Source of the DNA: Paracoccaceae bacterium
Lineage (GTDB): Bacteria; Pseudomonadota; Alphaproteobacteria; Rhodobacterales; Rhodobacteraceae
Length of the DNA: 15,746 nt
NCBI GenBank assembly: GCA_007123625.1
Contig: SKKS01000009.1
Coordinates: 1-15,746 of the forward strand
Direction of reading: 5' to 3'
Both the position numbers and the translations under genes were made by a program. The notes under the pieces are model-generated. The model did not search any database. It was not told where the DNA came from and saw only the letters and a list, made by a program, of their open reading frames with translations. Each line of letters begins with the position of its first letter. The first letter of the stretch is position 1. Below, piece after piece: positions 1 through 6,897 of the stretch.

Positions 1-374
1 CCTTCAAACAGGAGGGATCGCTTGACGGTATCTTGATCAGTGTCGGAGGCGCTGACCAGACCGTGCACTTGCAGTTGCAAAACGGGGACATAAAGTATAC
101 CGGCATCGACACCAATCGCGAAACCGCCAGACGCCTTGCCCGCCACATGTACGAGCCGGTTCGCATCTTCGGAACCGGGCGCTGGTTTCGTGATGAGGAT
201 GGCAATTGGCTTCTGAGGAAGTTCCGTGTTGATAGCTTCAAAGTTCTGGCGTCGGATGACCTCAAGGACGCTATTGAGCACTTGCGGCGGATTGAGGGGA
301 GCGGGTGGAAGGCCATGGACGATCCCCTAGGCGCCCTTGAAGCGTTACGAGAAACCGACAACGGTCCGCACTGA
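1..374 (+). CDS. unrecognised protein, partial (5' end outside window)
   Basis: The reading frame is open from position 3 to the stop at 372-374, with no stop before the window edge. A TTG at 33 could be read as a start, but the residues before it (FKQEGSLDGI) continue smoothly into the protein, so I treat the gene as 5'-truncated by the window. About 123 residues are visible. The first half alternates hydrophobic and polar residues with many Gly and Thr and reads as a beta-rich fold. It contains a GTGRW...DEDGNW stretch followed by a FRVDSF segment; the tail is helical and acidic. I do not recognise a named family. The stop codon overlaps the start of the PIN-domain gene (TGATG), so the two are translationally coupled. 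An antitoxin or regulatory partner is possible but is only inferred from the arrangement. G+C is lower than in genes to the right. Confidence 0.7.
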   Translation, partial: FKQEGSLDGILISVGGADQTVHLQLQNGDIKYTGIDTNRETARRLARHMYEPVRIFGTGRWFRDEDGNWLLRKFRVDSFKVLASDDLKDAIEHLRRIEGSGWKAMDDPLGALEALRETDNGPH

Positions 375-904
375 TGGTGGTGTTCGACAGCAGCGTTCTG
401 CTTCTTGTGCTTGACCCGAACGCTCGACCACCATCAGATCCTGTCACTGGCAAAGCTGTTGAGAGAGCGCCAGATCGCATCGAGTACCTGATCATGAACC
501 TGACAGCCGCGAAGGAAAAGATCATCATTCCGACACCGGTCTTGTGCGAGGTCTTGGTGCGGGCAGATGCGGCAATGTCGGAGTATCTTGGCATCCTTAA
601 TGGAAGCGCGGCCTTTCGGATTGTCCCCTTCGATCAGAAGGCTGCGATTGAGGCTGCCATTGACATGAATGCCGCACTCAAGAGTGGAGGGCTGCGCGCT
701 AACGCGCAGGATGCTGACACTACCAAGACCAAGATCAAGTTCGACCGTCAGATTGTCGCTATCGCGAAGGCGGAAGGCGCTCATACCATCTACTCAGACG
801 ACAAGCATGTTCATTCCTACGCATCGCGCGCTGGTCTGAAGGCGATCCGAACCGCTGACCTTGATCTGCCGCCGGAGGACCCGCAAACCGCCTTCGAAAT
901 ATAG
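374..904 (+). CDS. PIN-domain protein (VapC-like ribonuclease fold)
   Basis: A 176-residue protein with the layout of a PIN-domain nuclease, a metal-dependent RNase family. Visible acidic residues at the expected places are D5 in the first strand (MVVFDSSVLL), E59 (PTPVLCEVLVRA), D124 (KIKFDRQIVAIA) and D142/D143 in the YSDDKH stretch. These would form the Mg2+/Mn2+ site. It is longer than a typical VapC toxin (about 130 residues), the extra length lying in an insertion around residues 15-48 and a charged segment at 103-122. The ATG overlaps the previous stop by one base, so it is the second gene of a pair. Many PIN proteins are toxins cleaving tRNA or rRNA; others act in RNA processing. Which applies here cannot be read from sequence. 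G+C in a sampled line is about 55 percent, against about 67 percent in the GST gene to the right, which suggests transfer. Confidence 0.8.
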   Translation: MVVFDSSVLLLVLDPNARPPSDPVTGKAVERAPDRIEYLIMNLTAAKEKIIIPTPVLCEVLVRADAAMSEYLGILNGSAAFRIVPFDQKAAIEAAIDMNAALKSGGLRANAQDADTTKTKIKFDRQIVAIAKAEGAHTIYSDDKHVHSYASRAGLKAIRTADLDLPPEDPQTAFEI

Positions 905-928
905 CTGGCATATCGCGCAGACGATTAA

Positions 929-1183
929 CGCGAACGCGAACGCGCCGAGATCGGCATTTTCCTGACCCTGACCGAACCGACCAAACCCATGATCGCGGAG
1001 GCCGCCGCCGCCGGGCAGTTCGAAATGGACGGCTTCAGCCCCGTGCCGCGCATCCAGATCGTTTCGGTGGCGGCAGCGTTGCAGTTGCGCGACCGCGCGG
1101 TGCGCCTTCCGGTGCAGCGCGATGACGCGTTCAAGCGCGCGAAACGCGAAGGCGGGGCGGGGCAGGGGCGGCTGGACCTGTAG
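929..1183 (+). pseudogene. 3' remnant of a site-specific DNA methyltransferase
   Basis: A frame opening right after an in-frame TAA (926-928) encodes about 84 residues with no start codon near its beginning and no ribosome-binding site. It includes IGIFLTLTEPTKPMIAEAAA, then a Pro-Arg-Ile-Gln-Ile stretch, and ends AGQGRLDL. This resembles the C-terminal end of large site-specific (adenine) DNA methyltransferases, where a G(V/I)F(L/I)TL..PT.PM segment precedes a P(R/K).QI segment and a short polar tail. The catalytic DPPY and FxGxG regions are absent, so it cannot be an active enzyme. It starts only 24 bp after the PIN gene and its stop is 9 bp from the convergent GST stop. The in-frame ATG at 989 would give a 64-residue product but has no signal of its own. 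Family assignment is from memory of the motif. Confidence 0.55.
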
Positions 1184-1192
1184 CGCGCGGGC

Positions 1193-1858
1193 TCAGAAAT
1201 CCAGATCCGTGTAATGCGGCGGCGGCGGGAAGCCGGGAAGCTGGTCGGCCAGCAGGGTGCGGAAGGACGGGCGCGACTTGATCTTGGCATACCAGTCATG
1301 CACCCCCGGCGCGCGCTTCCAGTCCACGTCCGAGATATAGTCCAGGCAGGACAGATGCGCGGCGGCGGCGAAATCGGCCAGCGTCATGTCGTTGCCCGCC
1401 AGCCAGCGGCGCTGGTCCAGAAGCCAGCCCATGTAGTCCAGATGATACTTGATCCTGGCCGAGCCGGTCTTGATGGCGCGCGAATCCGGGTATCCCTGAC
1501 CCATCAGCTTCTTGTTGACGCGCTCGTACAGCAGGTTCGCCGTCACCTCGTGGTGGAACTTGTCGTCGAACCACGCACAAAGGCGCCGCACCTCGAACCG
1601 GGCGCGGGGGTCGCGGGGCATCAGCGGCGGGCTGGGCACGGTTTCGTCGATGTATTCGCAGATCGCCTGGCTTTCGGTCAGGATGCGCCCCTCATGACGC
1701 AGCACGGGCACCTTGCCTGCCGGGTTGCGGCGCAGGAATTCGGGGCTGGCCTGCCAGAAGCGCTCCTCGATCAACTCGACCTCGATCTGCTTTTCGGCCA
1801 GGGTCAGGCGGACCTTGCGGCAGAAGGGCGACAACGGAACGTGGTAAAGGCGCGACAT
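1193..1858 (-). CDS. glutathione S-transferase family protein
   Basis: A 221-residue cytosolic GST. Residues 1-80 form the thioredoxin-like domain: a SPFCRKVR stretch (S10, C13) at the start of the first helix where the catalytic Ser/Cys sits, the cis-proline motif KVPVL (P51) and the glutathione-contacting TES at 61-63. The all-helical C-terminal domain includes LAGNDMTLADFAAAAHL, the conserved N-capping box with Asp. The start at 1858 is chosen over an in-frame ATG 51 bases upstream because GGAG lies six bases before it and the protein begins directly with the first beta strand. It follows mtgA on the same strand after about 67 bp and is probably co-transcribed. Substrate is unknown; the CRKV active-site type fits the omega/beta-like or SspA-like branches. 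Confidence 0.88.
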   Translation of the reverse strand: MSRLYHVPLSPFCRKVRLTLAEKQIEVELIEERFWQASPEFLRRNPAGKVPVLRHEGRILTESQAICEYIDETVPSPPLMPRDPRARFEVRRLCAWFDDKFHHEVTANLLYERVNKKLMGQGYPDSRAIKTGSARIKYHLDYMGWLLDQRRWLAGNDMTLADFAAAAHLSCLDYISDVDWKRAPGVHDWYAKIKSRPSFRTLLADQLPGFPPPPHYTDLDF

Positions 1859-1925
1859 GGTTTCTCCGACCGGGCGCTGTGGGTGCGCGGTTGCGGACCC
1901 GTCATGCAATGCCGGGGCGGAAAGT

Positions 1926-2666
1926 TCAACTCTGGAAGCAGCCGGCGCGCCCGTCGCGGTCGATCGTGGCCGCTCCGTCCATGATCGCGGCGGCGCGGCG
2001 GCGGACGAAATCGCTGGGCCGGGCGGCGTCGCGGGTCTTGGGCGCAGGCAGGAGCGCCGCCAGCCGTGCCGACTGCGTCGCGGTCAGTTCGGCGGCGGAG
2101 GTGTTGAAATAGTGGCGCGCCGCGGCTTCGACCCCGAATACCCCGTCATCGAATTCGGCGACGTTGAGATAAACCTCGAGGATGCGGCGCTTGCTCCAGA
2201 GCGCTTCGACCATCAGGGTCATGCCGGCTTCGAGCGCCTTGCGGGTCCAGTCGCGCCCGTGCCACAGGAACACGTTCTTGACCACCTGCTGGCTGAGGGT
2301 CGAGGCCCCGCGCGTGCCGCCCTGGTCGATCACGCGGCGGATCTCGCCCATATCGAACCCCCAGTGGGTGCAGAAATTCGCGTCCTCGGCGGCCACCACC
2401 GACCGCGCCATCACCGGGGCGATCCGGTCCATCGGCATCCATTGCCGTTCGATGCTGCCGATGCGGCGGTACTCCTGCAGCATGTAGATGCCGCCGGGCG
2501 GGTTGACGACCAGGTAAAGCGCGATCCAGCCGACGCAGAACAGCAACACCGCCGCCAGCCCGCGCAGCACCCAGCGCCGCACGCCGCGCAACACGTCGGC
2601 CAACCGCATCAGCGCACCGGGGCGCTGGCGGGTCTTGCGGGTGGATTTCGTGCGGGGTGCGGGCAT
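1926..2666 (-). CDS. mtgA: monofunctional biosynthetic peptidoglycan transglycosylase
   Basis: A GT51-family glycosyltransferase that polymerises lipid II into glycan strands, without a transpeptidase domain. With the start at 2666 it has 246 residues, the usual size for MtgA. A basic N-terminus precedes one membrane segment at about 35-54, placing the enzyme in the periplasm. Motifs in order: AAEDANFCTHWGFD with catalytic Glu94; RGASTLSQQVVKN (119-131); KRRILEVYLNVAEF with Glu164 (160-172); and GVEAAARHYF (178-187). All hallmark GT51 blocks are intact. The start is uncertain: in-frame ATGs also exist at 2678 and 2705, none with a strong ribosome-binding site; 2666 was chosen because the upstream residues are non-basic and look non-coding. 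It is first in a minus-strand unit with the GST gene and divergent from the small gene at 2832. Confidence 0.93.
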   Translation of the reverse strand: MPAPRTKSTRKTRQRPGALMRLADVLRGVRRWVLRGLAAVLLFCVGWIALYLVVNPPGGIYMLQEYRRIGSIERQWMPMDRIAPVMARSVVAAEDANFCTHWGFDMGEIRRVIDQGGTRGASTLSQQVVKNVFLWHGRDWTRKALEAGMTLMVEALWSKRRILEVYLNVAEFDDGVFGVEAAARHYFNTSAAELTATQSARLAALLPAPKTRDAARPSDFVRRRAAAIMDGAATIDRDGRAGCFQS

Positions 2667-2831
2667 GATGGGCCCCATAGGCACGAAAACCCCCATGCCG
2701 GTCAAGCTGTCGCGCGGCTTTGGGGGCGTGCTTGTCGCAGGGACTGGCGATCAGGGCCGGGGGGGCCAAGTTTCAGTGGACAGTCCGTGCGCATCGGGTC
2801 ATCCTTGGTCAACCCTGACGGAGGATACCTC

Positions 2832-3116
2832 ATGCCCCTGCCGCTTGCCCCCGTGGCCGCAATGGCGGTGAAATACGGATCGGTCGCGCTGGCCGGATAC
2901 CTGCTGGCGCGCCGGGTGCAGCGCGGGCATGTCGACCAACGCGCCGAGGATGCGCTGGACCGCTTGGCCGAAGGGCTGACCGCAGTGCGCCCCGCCGACC
3001 GCGATCAAGCCAACGGCACCTTGCGCTTCCGCCGGGTGTTCCGGGTCGGGGTCGACGGGCCGGGGATCGAGATCGACGCCGCGGCGCTGGGGCGCATCCG
3101 GCTGCGCCGGGCGTGA
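2832..3116 (+). CDS. small conserved-looking hypothetical protein (94 aa)
   Basis: The ATG is preceded by GGAGG seven bases upstream, one of the best ribosome-binding sites in the window, which supports this as a real gene. The product starts with a short hydrophobic stretch (about residues 3-25, ending LLARRVQRG) that could be a membrane segment or an amphipathic helix. A charged helical middle (DQRAEDALDRLAEGL) follows, then a beta-like end with alternating Arg and Val/Ile (TLRFRRVFRVG...IRLRRA) that is very basic. I recognise no domain. The next gene, a GST, starts seven bases after its stop, so the two should be one transcription unit. A much longer frame runs through from upstream, but it overlaps mtgA antisense and lacks a start signal. 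Confidence 0.72.
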   Translation: MPLPLAPVAAMAVKYGSVALAGYLLARRVQRGHVDQRAEDALDRLAEGLTAVRPADRDQANGTLRFRRVFRVGVDGPGIEIDAAALGRIRLRRA

Positions 3117-3123
3117 AGGGGGA

Positions 3124-3747
3124 ATGATGACAGGCCTGCGACTATTCTACAGCGCGACCTCGCCCTATGTGCGCAAGGTCATGGTGGTCTTGCACGAAAC
3201 AGGCCTTCTGGCGCAGGTCGAACTGGTGCCTGCATCGGGCTCGCCGGTGGCGCGCGGCACTGCGCCGGTGGCGCAGAACCCGCTGGGCAAGGTGCCCACG
3301 CTGGAACGCCCCGAAGGTGGCGCGCTGTATGACAGCCGGGTGATCTGCCGCTATCTGGATGCCCGCGCGGGCACCAGGCTGTATCCTGCCGAGCCACGGC
3401 TATGGGACGCGATCACGCTCGAATCGCTCGCTGACGGGATGCTCGATGCCGCGCTGCTTATGGTCTACGAAGGGCGTATCCGCCCCGAAGCGGCCCGCCA
3501 CGCGCCCTGGGTCGAAGGCCAGTGGGAAAAGATCGCCCGCGCGCTCGACACGCTTGAGTCGCGCTGGGTGCCGTATCTGGCGGGACCGCGCTGTATCGGC
3601 CAGATTGCGCTGGGGTGTGCGCTTGGGTATCTGGACCTGCGCCACGCAGACCGTGACTGGCGCGCCGGTCATCCGGAGCTGGCGGCATGGGAGGGCCGGA
3701 ATGCCACGCGCGACAGCTTTGTCGCCACTGTCCCGCCGCAGGCATGA
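3124..3747 (+). CDS. glutathione S-transferase family protein
   Basis: A 207-residue GST unrelated in detail to the one at 1193. The N-terminal thioredoxin-like domain shows a SATSPYVRKVMV stretch (Ser active-site type, residues about 10-21), the cis-proline motif LGKVPTLE (P58) and the DSRVICRYLD segment (D70-S71 as the glutathione gamma-glutamyl contact). The C-terminal domain is helical, with a C-terminal IALGCALGYLDLRH segment resembling the YibF/YfcF-like branch. There are two adjacent ATGs (3124 and 3127); the choice changes only one residue. The gene follows the 94-residue gene by seven bases and precedes the petABC leader by about 180 bp. Physiological substrate is unknown. A role in oxidative-stress defence would fit the redox-related neighbours but is not shown. 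Confidence 0.87.
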   Translation: MMTGLRLFYSATSPYVRKVMVVLHETGLLAQVELVPASGSPVARGTAPVAQNPLGKVPTLERPEGGALYDSRVICRYLDARAGTRLYPAEPRLWDAITLESLADGMLDAALLMVYEGRIRPEAARHAPWVEGQWEKIARALDTLESRWVPYLAGPRCIGQIALGCALGYLDLRHADRDWRAGHPELAAWEGRNATRDSFVATVPPQA

Positions 3748-3929
3748 TCACGACCGGGCGCCGCTTGGGCAGCCCTGTGAAACATGTGCCACTGCGACAT
3801 TTTATCGGAGTATCCGCGCTGGACGGCATCCGTAATCCCCGCTAAATACCGACGCGATTGGCTGCGGTTTTCCCGTGGCCCCGCTGCCGTTCATGGCCCG
3901 CCGTCACCGGCATGGAAAGGAGAATGCTC
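3748..3929 (+). promoter_or_regulatory. petABC leader region
   Basis: These 182 bp separate the GST stop from petA and must hold the pet promoter unless petA is read from upstream. An AT-rich patch at about 3799-3806 follows a GCGAC element (3794-3798). GCGNC half-sites are part of described RegA/PrrA recognition sequences, but I see no convincing second half. No FnrL-type TTGAT-N4-ATCAA site is present. A second AT-rich patch (CTAAATA, about 3842-3848) could be a -10 region without an obvious partner. The ribosome-binding site AAAGGAG at 3916-3922 decides the petA start. Confidence 0.3.
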
Positions 3930-4493
3930 GTGTCCCACGCAGACGACAACGATAGCACGCGCAGGGATTTCCTGTATTACGCGACCGCCGGTGCAGGGGT
4001 TGTCGCCACGGGGGCCGCGGTCTGGCCGCTCGTCAACCAGATGAACCCCTCGGCCGATGTGCAGGCGCTGTCGACGCTGTTCATCGATGTCGCCGCGCTG
4101 GAGCCGGGGATGCAGTTGACGGTGAACTTCCTGGGCAAGCCGGTGTTCATCCGCCGCCGCACCGAGGACGAGATCGAGGCCGGGCGCGCCGTGTCGCTGG
4201 ACGAGCTGAGCATCGACCGCCAGTCGCGTAACCCCAACAAGCCGGGCACCGACGCCAGCGACGCCAACCGCACCATGGATGACGAAGGCGAATGGCTGGT
4301 GATGACGGGCGTATGCACGCATCTGGGTTGTGTGCCGCTGGGTGACGGCGCAGGGGACTTCGGCGGCTGGTTCTGCCCCTGCCACGGGTCGCATTACGAC
4401 ACCGCCGGGCGTATCCGGCGCGGGCCTGCGCCCGAAAACATGCATATTCCGGTGGCGCAGTTCGTCGACGACACCACCATTCAGCTCGGCTAA
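3930..4493 (+). CDS. petA: ubiquinol-cytochrome c reductase, Rieske iron-sulfur subunit
   Basis: The Rieske subunit of cytochrome bc1 moves electrons from ubiquinol at the Qo site to cytochrome c1. A twin-arginine motif (TRRDFLYYATAG) and one membrane anchor (about 13-37) are followed by a hinge and the 2Fe-2S domain. Cluster ligands are C129, H131, C149 and H152; C134 and C151 form the disulfide; S154 and Y156 tune the potential. All sit at the residue numbers of the 187-residue Rhodobacter sphaeroides protein. The start is GTG at 3930: AAAGGAG ends seven bases before it, whereas the ATG at 3924 is only one base from that element. The GTG start also gives exactly 187 residues. It is first in petABC; petB starts 15 bp after its stop. 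Confidence 0.97.
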   Translation: MSHADDNDSTRRDFLYYATAGAGVVATGAAVWPLVNQMNPSADVQALSTLFIDVAALEPGMQLTVNFLGKPVFIRRRTEDEIEAGRAVSLDELSIDRQSRNPNKPGTDASDANRTMDDEGEWLVMTGVCTHLGCVPLGDGAGDFGGWFCPCHGSHYDTAGRIRRGPAPENMHIPVAQFVDDTTIQLG

Positions 4494-4508
4494 GGGAGAG
4501 AACAGGCG

Positions 4509-5864
4509 ATGTCGGGAATTCCGCACGACCATTACGAGCCGAAGACCGGGGGCGAAAAGTGGCTGCACCGCCGCCTGCCGATCGTCGGGCTTGTCTATGA
4601 CACCATCATGATCCCCACCCCCAAGAACCTCAACTGGATGTGGATCTGGGGCATTGTCCTCATGGTGTGTCTGATTCTACAGATCGTGACCGGCATCGTG
4701 CTGGCCATGCACTACACGCCGCATGTTGACATGGCTTTCGCCAGTGTTGAGCACATCATGCGCAACGTGAACGGCGGGCACATGATGCGCTACCTGCACC
4801 AGAACGGCGCCATGTTGTTCTTCCTGGCAGTGTATCTGCACATGTTCCGCAACATGTATTACGGCAGCTACAAGGCCCCGCGCGAGGTGACGTGGATCAT
4901 CGGCATGCTGATCTACCTGCTGATGATGGCCACCGCGTTCATGGGCTACGTGCTGCCCTGGGGGCAGATGTCGTTCTGGGGCGCCACGGTGATCACCGGC
5001 CTGTTCGGGGCGATCCCTGGCATCGGCGAGGTGTTGCAGACCTGGCTTCTGGGTGGGCCTGCGGTGGACAATGCCGCGCTCAACCGCTTCTTCAGCCTGC
5101 ATTATCTGCTGCCCTTCGTCATCCTTGGTCTGGTGATTGTCCACGTCTGGGCGTTTCATACAACCGGGAACAACAATCCCACCGGGGTCGAGGTGCGCCG
5201 TGGATCGAAGGAAGAGGCCGAGAAGGACACGCTCCCGTTCTGGCCCTATTTCGTGATCAAGGACCTGTTCGCTCTGGTCGTCGTGCTGGCGCTGTTCTGG
5301 GTTGTGGTTGCGTTCATGCCAAACTTCCTGGGCCACACCGACAACTACATCGAAGCCGACCCGCTGGTCACGCCACCGGAAATCGTGCCCGAGTGGTACT
5401 TCCTGCCCTTCTACGCGATCCTGCGGGCGTTCACCTCGGACGTGTGGGTGGTGATCGCGGTGAACTGGCTGACCTTCGGCATCGTTGACGCAACCTTCTT
5501 CGGCGTGCTGGCCATGTTCGGGGCGATCTTCGTCTGGGCGCTGCTGCCCTGGCTGGACACCTCGTCGGTGCGTTCGGGCCGGTACCGTCCGATGTTCAAA
5601 TGGTGGTTCTGGCTGTTCATCGTGAACTTCGTGGTCTTGACCTGGGCGGGCGCCATGCCGGCCGAAGGGATCTACACCAACATCGCGCTGATCGGCACGA
5701 CCTACTGGTTCGCCTATTTCCTGGTGATCATGCCGCTTCTGGGTGTGCTGGAGAAACCGACCACGCCGCCCGAAACGATCGAGCAGGATTTCAAGGACAG
5801 CGTGAAGGCGAAATCCGGAAACGGCGGATCGGGCCCGTCGCCCGAACAGGTTCCGGCGGAATAA
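4509..5864 (+). CDS. petB: ubiquinol-cytochrome c reductase, cytochrome b
   Basis: The eight-helix membrane core of bc1, carrying hemes bL and bH and both quinone sites; 451 residues. Heme ligands H97/H198 (bL) and H111/H212 (bH) are in place. Qo-site features include Y147 and G158, the PEWY loop (294-297) with E295, and Y302. Qi-site residues H217, N221, K251 and D252 are all present at the numbers used for Rhodobacter. The C-terminal tail after the last helix (about 422-451) is hydrophilic and Gly/Ser/Pro-rich, and is the least conserved part. AGGGAGAG lies in the 15-bp gap after petA. Nothing suggests loss of function. A very long antisense frame overlies this gene and is a composition artefact. 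Confidence 0.98.
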   Translation: MSGIPHDHYEPKTGGEKWLHRRLPIVGLVYDTIMIPTPKNLNWMWIWGIVLMVCLILQIVTGIVLAMHYTPHVDMAFASVEHIMRNVNGGHMMRYLHQNGAMLFFLAVYLHMFRNMYYGSYKAPREVTWIIGMLIYLLMMATAFMGYVLPWGQMSFWGATVITGLFGAIPGIGEVLQTWLLGGPAVDNAALNRFFSLHYLLPFVILGLVIVHVWAFHTTGNNNPTGVEVRRGSKEEAEKDTLPFWPYFVIKDLFALVVVLALFWVVVAFMPNFLGHTDNYIEADPLVTPPEIVPEWYFLPFYAILRAFTSDVWVVIAVNWLTFGIVDATFFGVLAMFGAIFVWALLPWLDTSSVRSGRYRPMFKWWFWLFIVNFVVLTWAGAMPAEGIYTNIALIGTTYWFAYFLVIMPLLGVLEKPTTPPETIEQDFKDSVKAKSGNGGSGPSPEQVPAE

Positions 5865-5888
5865 CGGCGCAAGGAAAGGGATATCCAC

Positions 5889-6686
5889 ATGAAACTCAGG
5901 ACTCTGGCCCTTGCCGTTGCCGCCGCTGCCGCACTGACGCTGCCGGGCGACATGGCCGAAGCCAAGAAAGTGAAAGGGGAGGTGACCAACTTCGACTTCT
6001 CTTTCCAAGGCCCCTTCGGGTCGTATGACCGCAACCAGTTGCAGCGCGGACTTCAGGTCTTTCACGAGGTCTGCGCCGCTTGCCACGGGCTGGAGTACGT
6101 TGCCTTCCGCACGCTGGCCGACCCCAACGGGCCGCAACTGCCCGAAGACCAGATGCGGGCCTTCGCCGAGATGTACGAGGTCTGGGACCCGGTGATGCGT
6201 GACTGGCGCGTCGCCACCGCAAACGACCACTTCCCCGAATCGGGGTTCGAGGGCGCGCCTGACCTGAGCCTGATGACCAAGGCGCGCGCCGGGTTCAGCG
6301 GGCCATATGGTCTGGGCATCAACCAGCTGATCAAGGGGATCGGCGGGCCGGAATACATCGCATCCTTCCTGCTGGGCTACACCGGCGAGGAAGACTTCCA
6401 GGCCGGTACCCTGTTCTACTACAATCGCGCTTATGGTGATTGGGTGTCGATGAACCCGGTGCTGTTCGACGACATGCTGGACTATGCCGATGGCACGCCC
6501 GCGACCGAAGAGCAGATGGCGCTGGATGTGGCGGCATTCCTGACGTGGACCGCCGAACCGAAACTGGTCGAGCGCAAGCAGGCGGGCTTTGCCGGGCTGA
6601 TCATTCTGACCGTGCTGGCATCGCTGCTGTATCTGACCAACAAGCAGATCTGGGCACCGATCAAGAAGCGCGCCAAGGAAAGCTGA
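5889..6686 (+). CDS. petC: ubiquinol-cytochrome c reductase, cytochrome c1
   Basis: The membrane-anchored c-type cytochrome of bc1, passing electrons to cytochrome c; 265 residues with the precursor. A Sec signal peptide (1-25, ending DMAEA) is followed by the heme site VCAACH (C62, C65, H66). The sixth ligand should be M188 in WVSMNPVLFDD, aligned with the conserved IGMAPP/MPPPL region of other c1 proteins and followed by the typical YxDGTPAT. A C-terminal anchor (about 234-250) ends in a basic tail. The only cysteines are the two of the heme motif, so the extra disulfide known in Rhodobacter c1 is absent; the residue two before M188 is valine. The gene has an AAGGAAAGGG ribosome-binding region, lies 24 bp after petB and is followed by a strong terminator. 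Confidence 0.97.
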   Translation: MKLRTLALAVAAAAALTLPGDMAEAKKVKGEVTNFDFSFQGPFGSYDRNQLQRGLQVFHEVCAACHGLEYVAFRTLADPNGPQLPEDQMRAFAEMYEVWDPVMRDWRVATANDHFPESGFEGAPDLSLMTKARAGFSGPYGLGINQLIKGIGGPEYIASFLLGYTGEEDFQAGTLFYYNRAYGDWVSMNPVLFDDMLDYADGTPATEEQMALDVAAFLTWTAEPKLVERKQAGFAGLIILTVLASLLYLTNKQIWAPIKKRAKES

Positions 6687-6717
6687 CGGCGGGCCGCTTC
6701 ATCTCCCGTGAGATACG

Positions 6718-6747
6718 AAAAGCCCCTGCATCGCGCGGGGGCTTTTT
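6718..6747 (+). terminator. intrinsic terminator of petABC
   Basis: A hairpin with arms AAAAGCCCC (6718-6726) and GGGGCTTTT (6738-6746), the stem extendable inward by about three pairs. On the plus strand the stem ends in a run of five T. It lies 31 bp after the petC stop. The A-run on the left arm gives four T on the minus strand, so it may also stop transcription of the convergent iron-transport operon, whose last stop is at 6898. Confidence 0.88.
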
Positions 6748-6897
6748 CATGTGTCTCGATCATCGCGGCGGAATGTTGGCATCGGGGGAAGCGCCCGCTC
6801 GGCGTACCCACCCCGCCCGCCCACGCACGCCTCGCGGGCTTTGGCCCGTGGTGTGCACGGCCCCCCCGGGCGATTGCCGACGCGCGGGGCCTCGGGC

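Noticed and set aside
1857..2831. Plus-strand frame running into the 94-aa gene, suggesting a 419-residue protein
   Set aside because: The upstream part is antisense to mtgA, which has intact catalytic motifs. A strong GGAGG site marks the real start at 2832.
3794..3810. RegA/PrrA site upstream of petA
   Set aside because: One GCGAC half-site is present but no partner at usual spacing, so it is mentioned only within the leader entry.
4677..6230. A 517-codon open frame on the minus strand
   Set aside because: It is exactly antisense to petB and petC, rich in His/Gln/Arg/Pro as expected from reverse reading of GC-biased genes, and has no recognisable domain.
6800..6897. Intrinsic terminator for fbpC on the minus strand
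   Set aside because: Short GC-rich stems exist (for example CCGTG/CACGG) but none is followed by a T-run. The petABC terminator may act in both directions instead.
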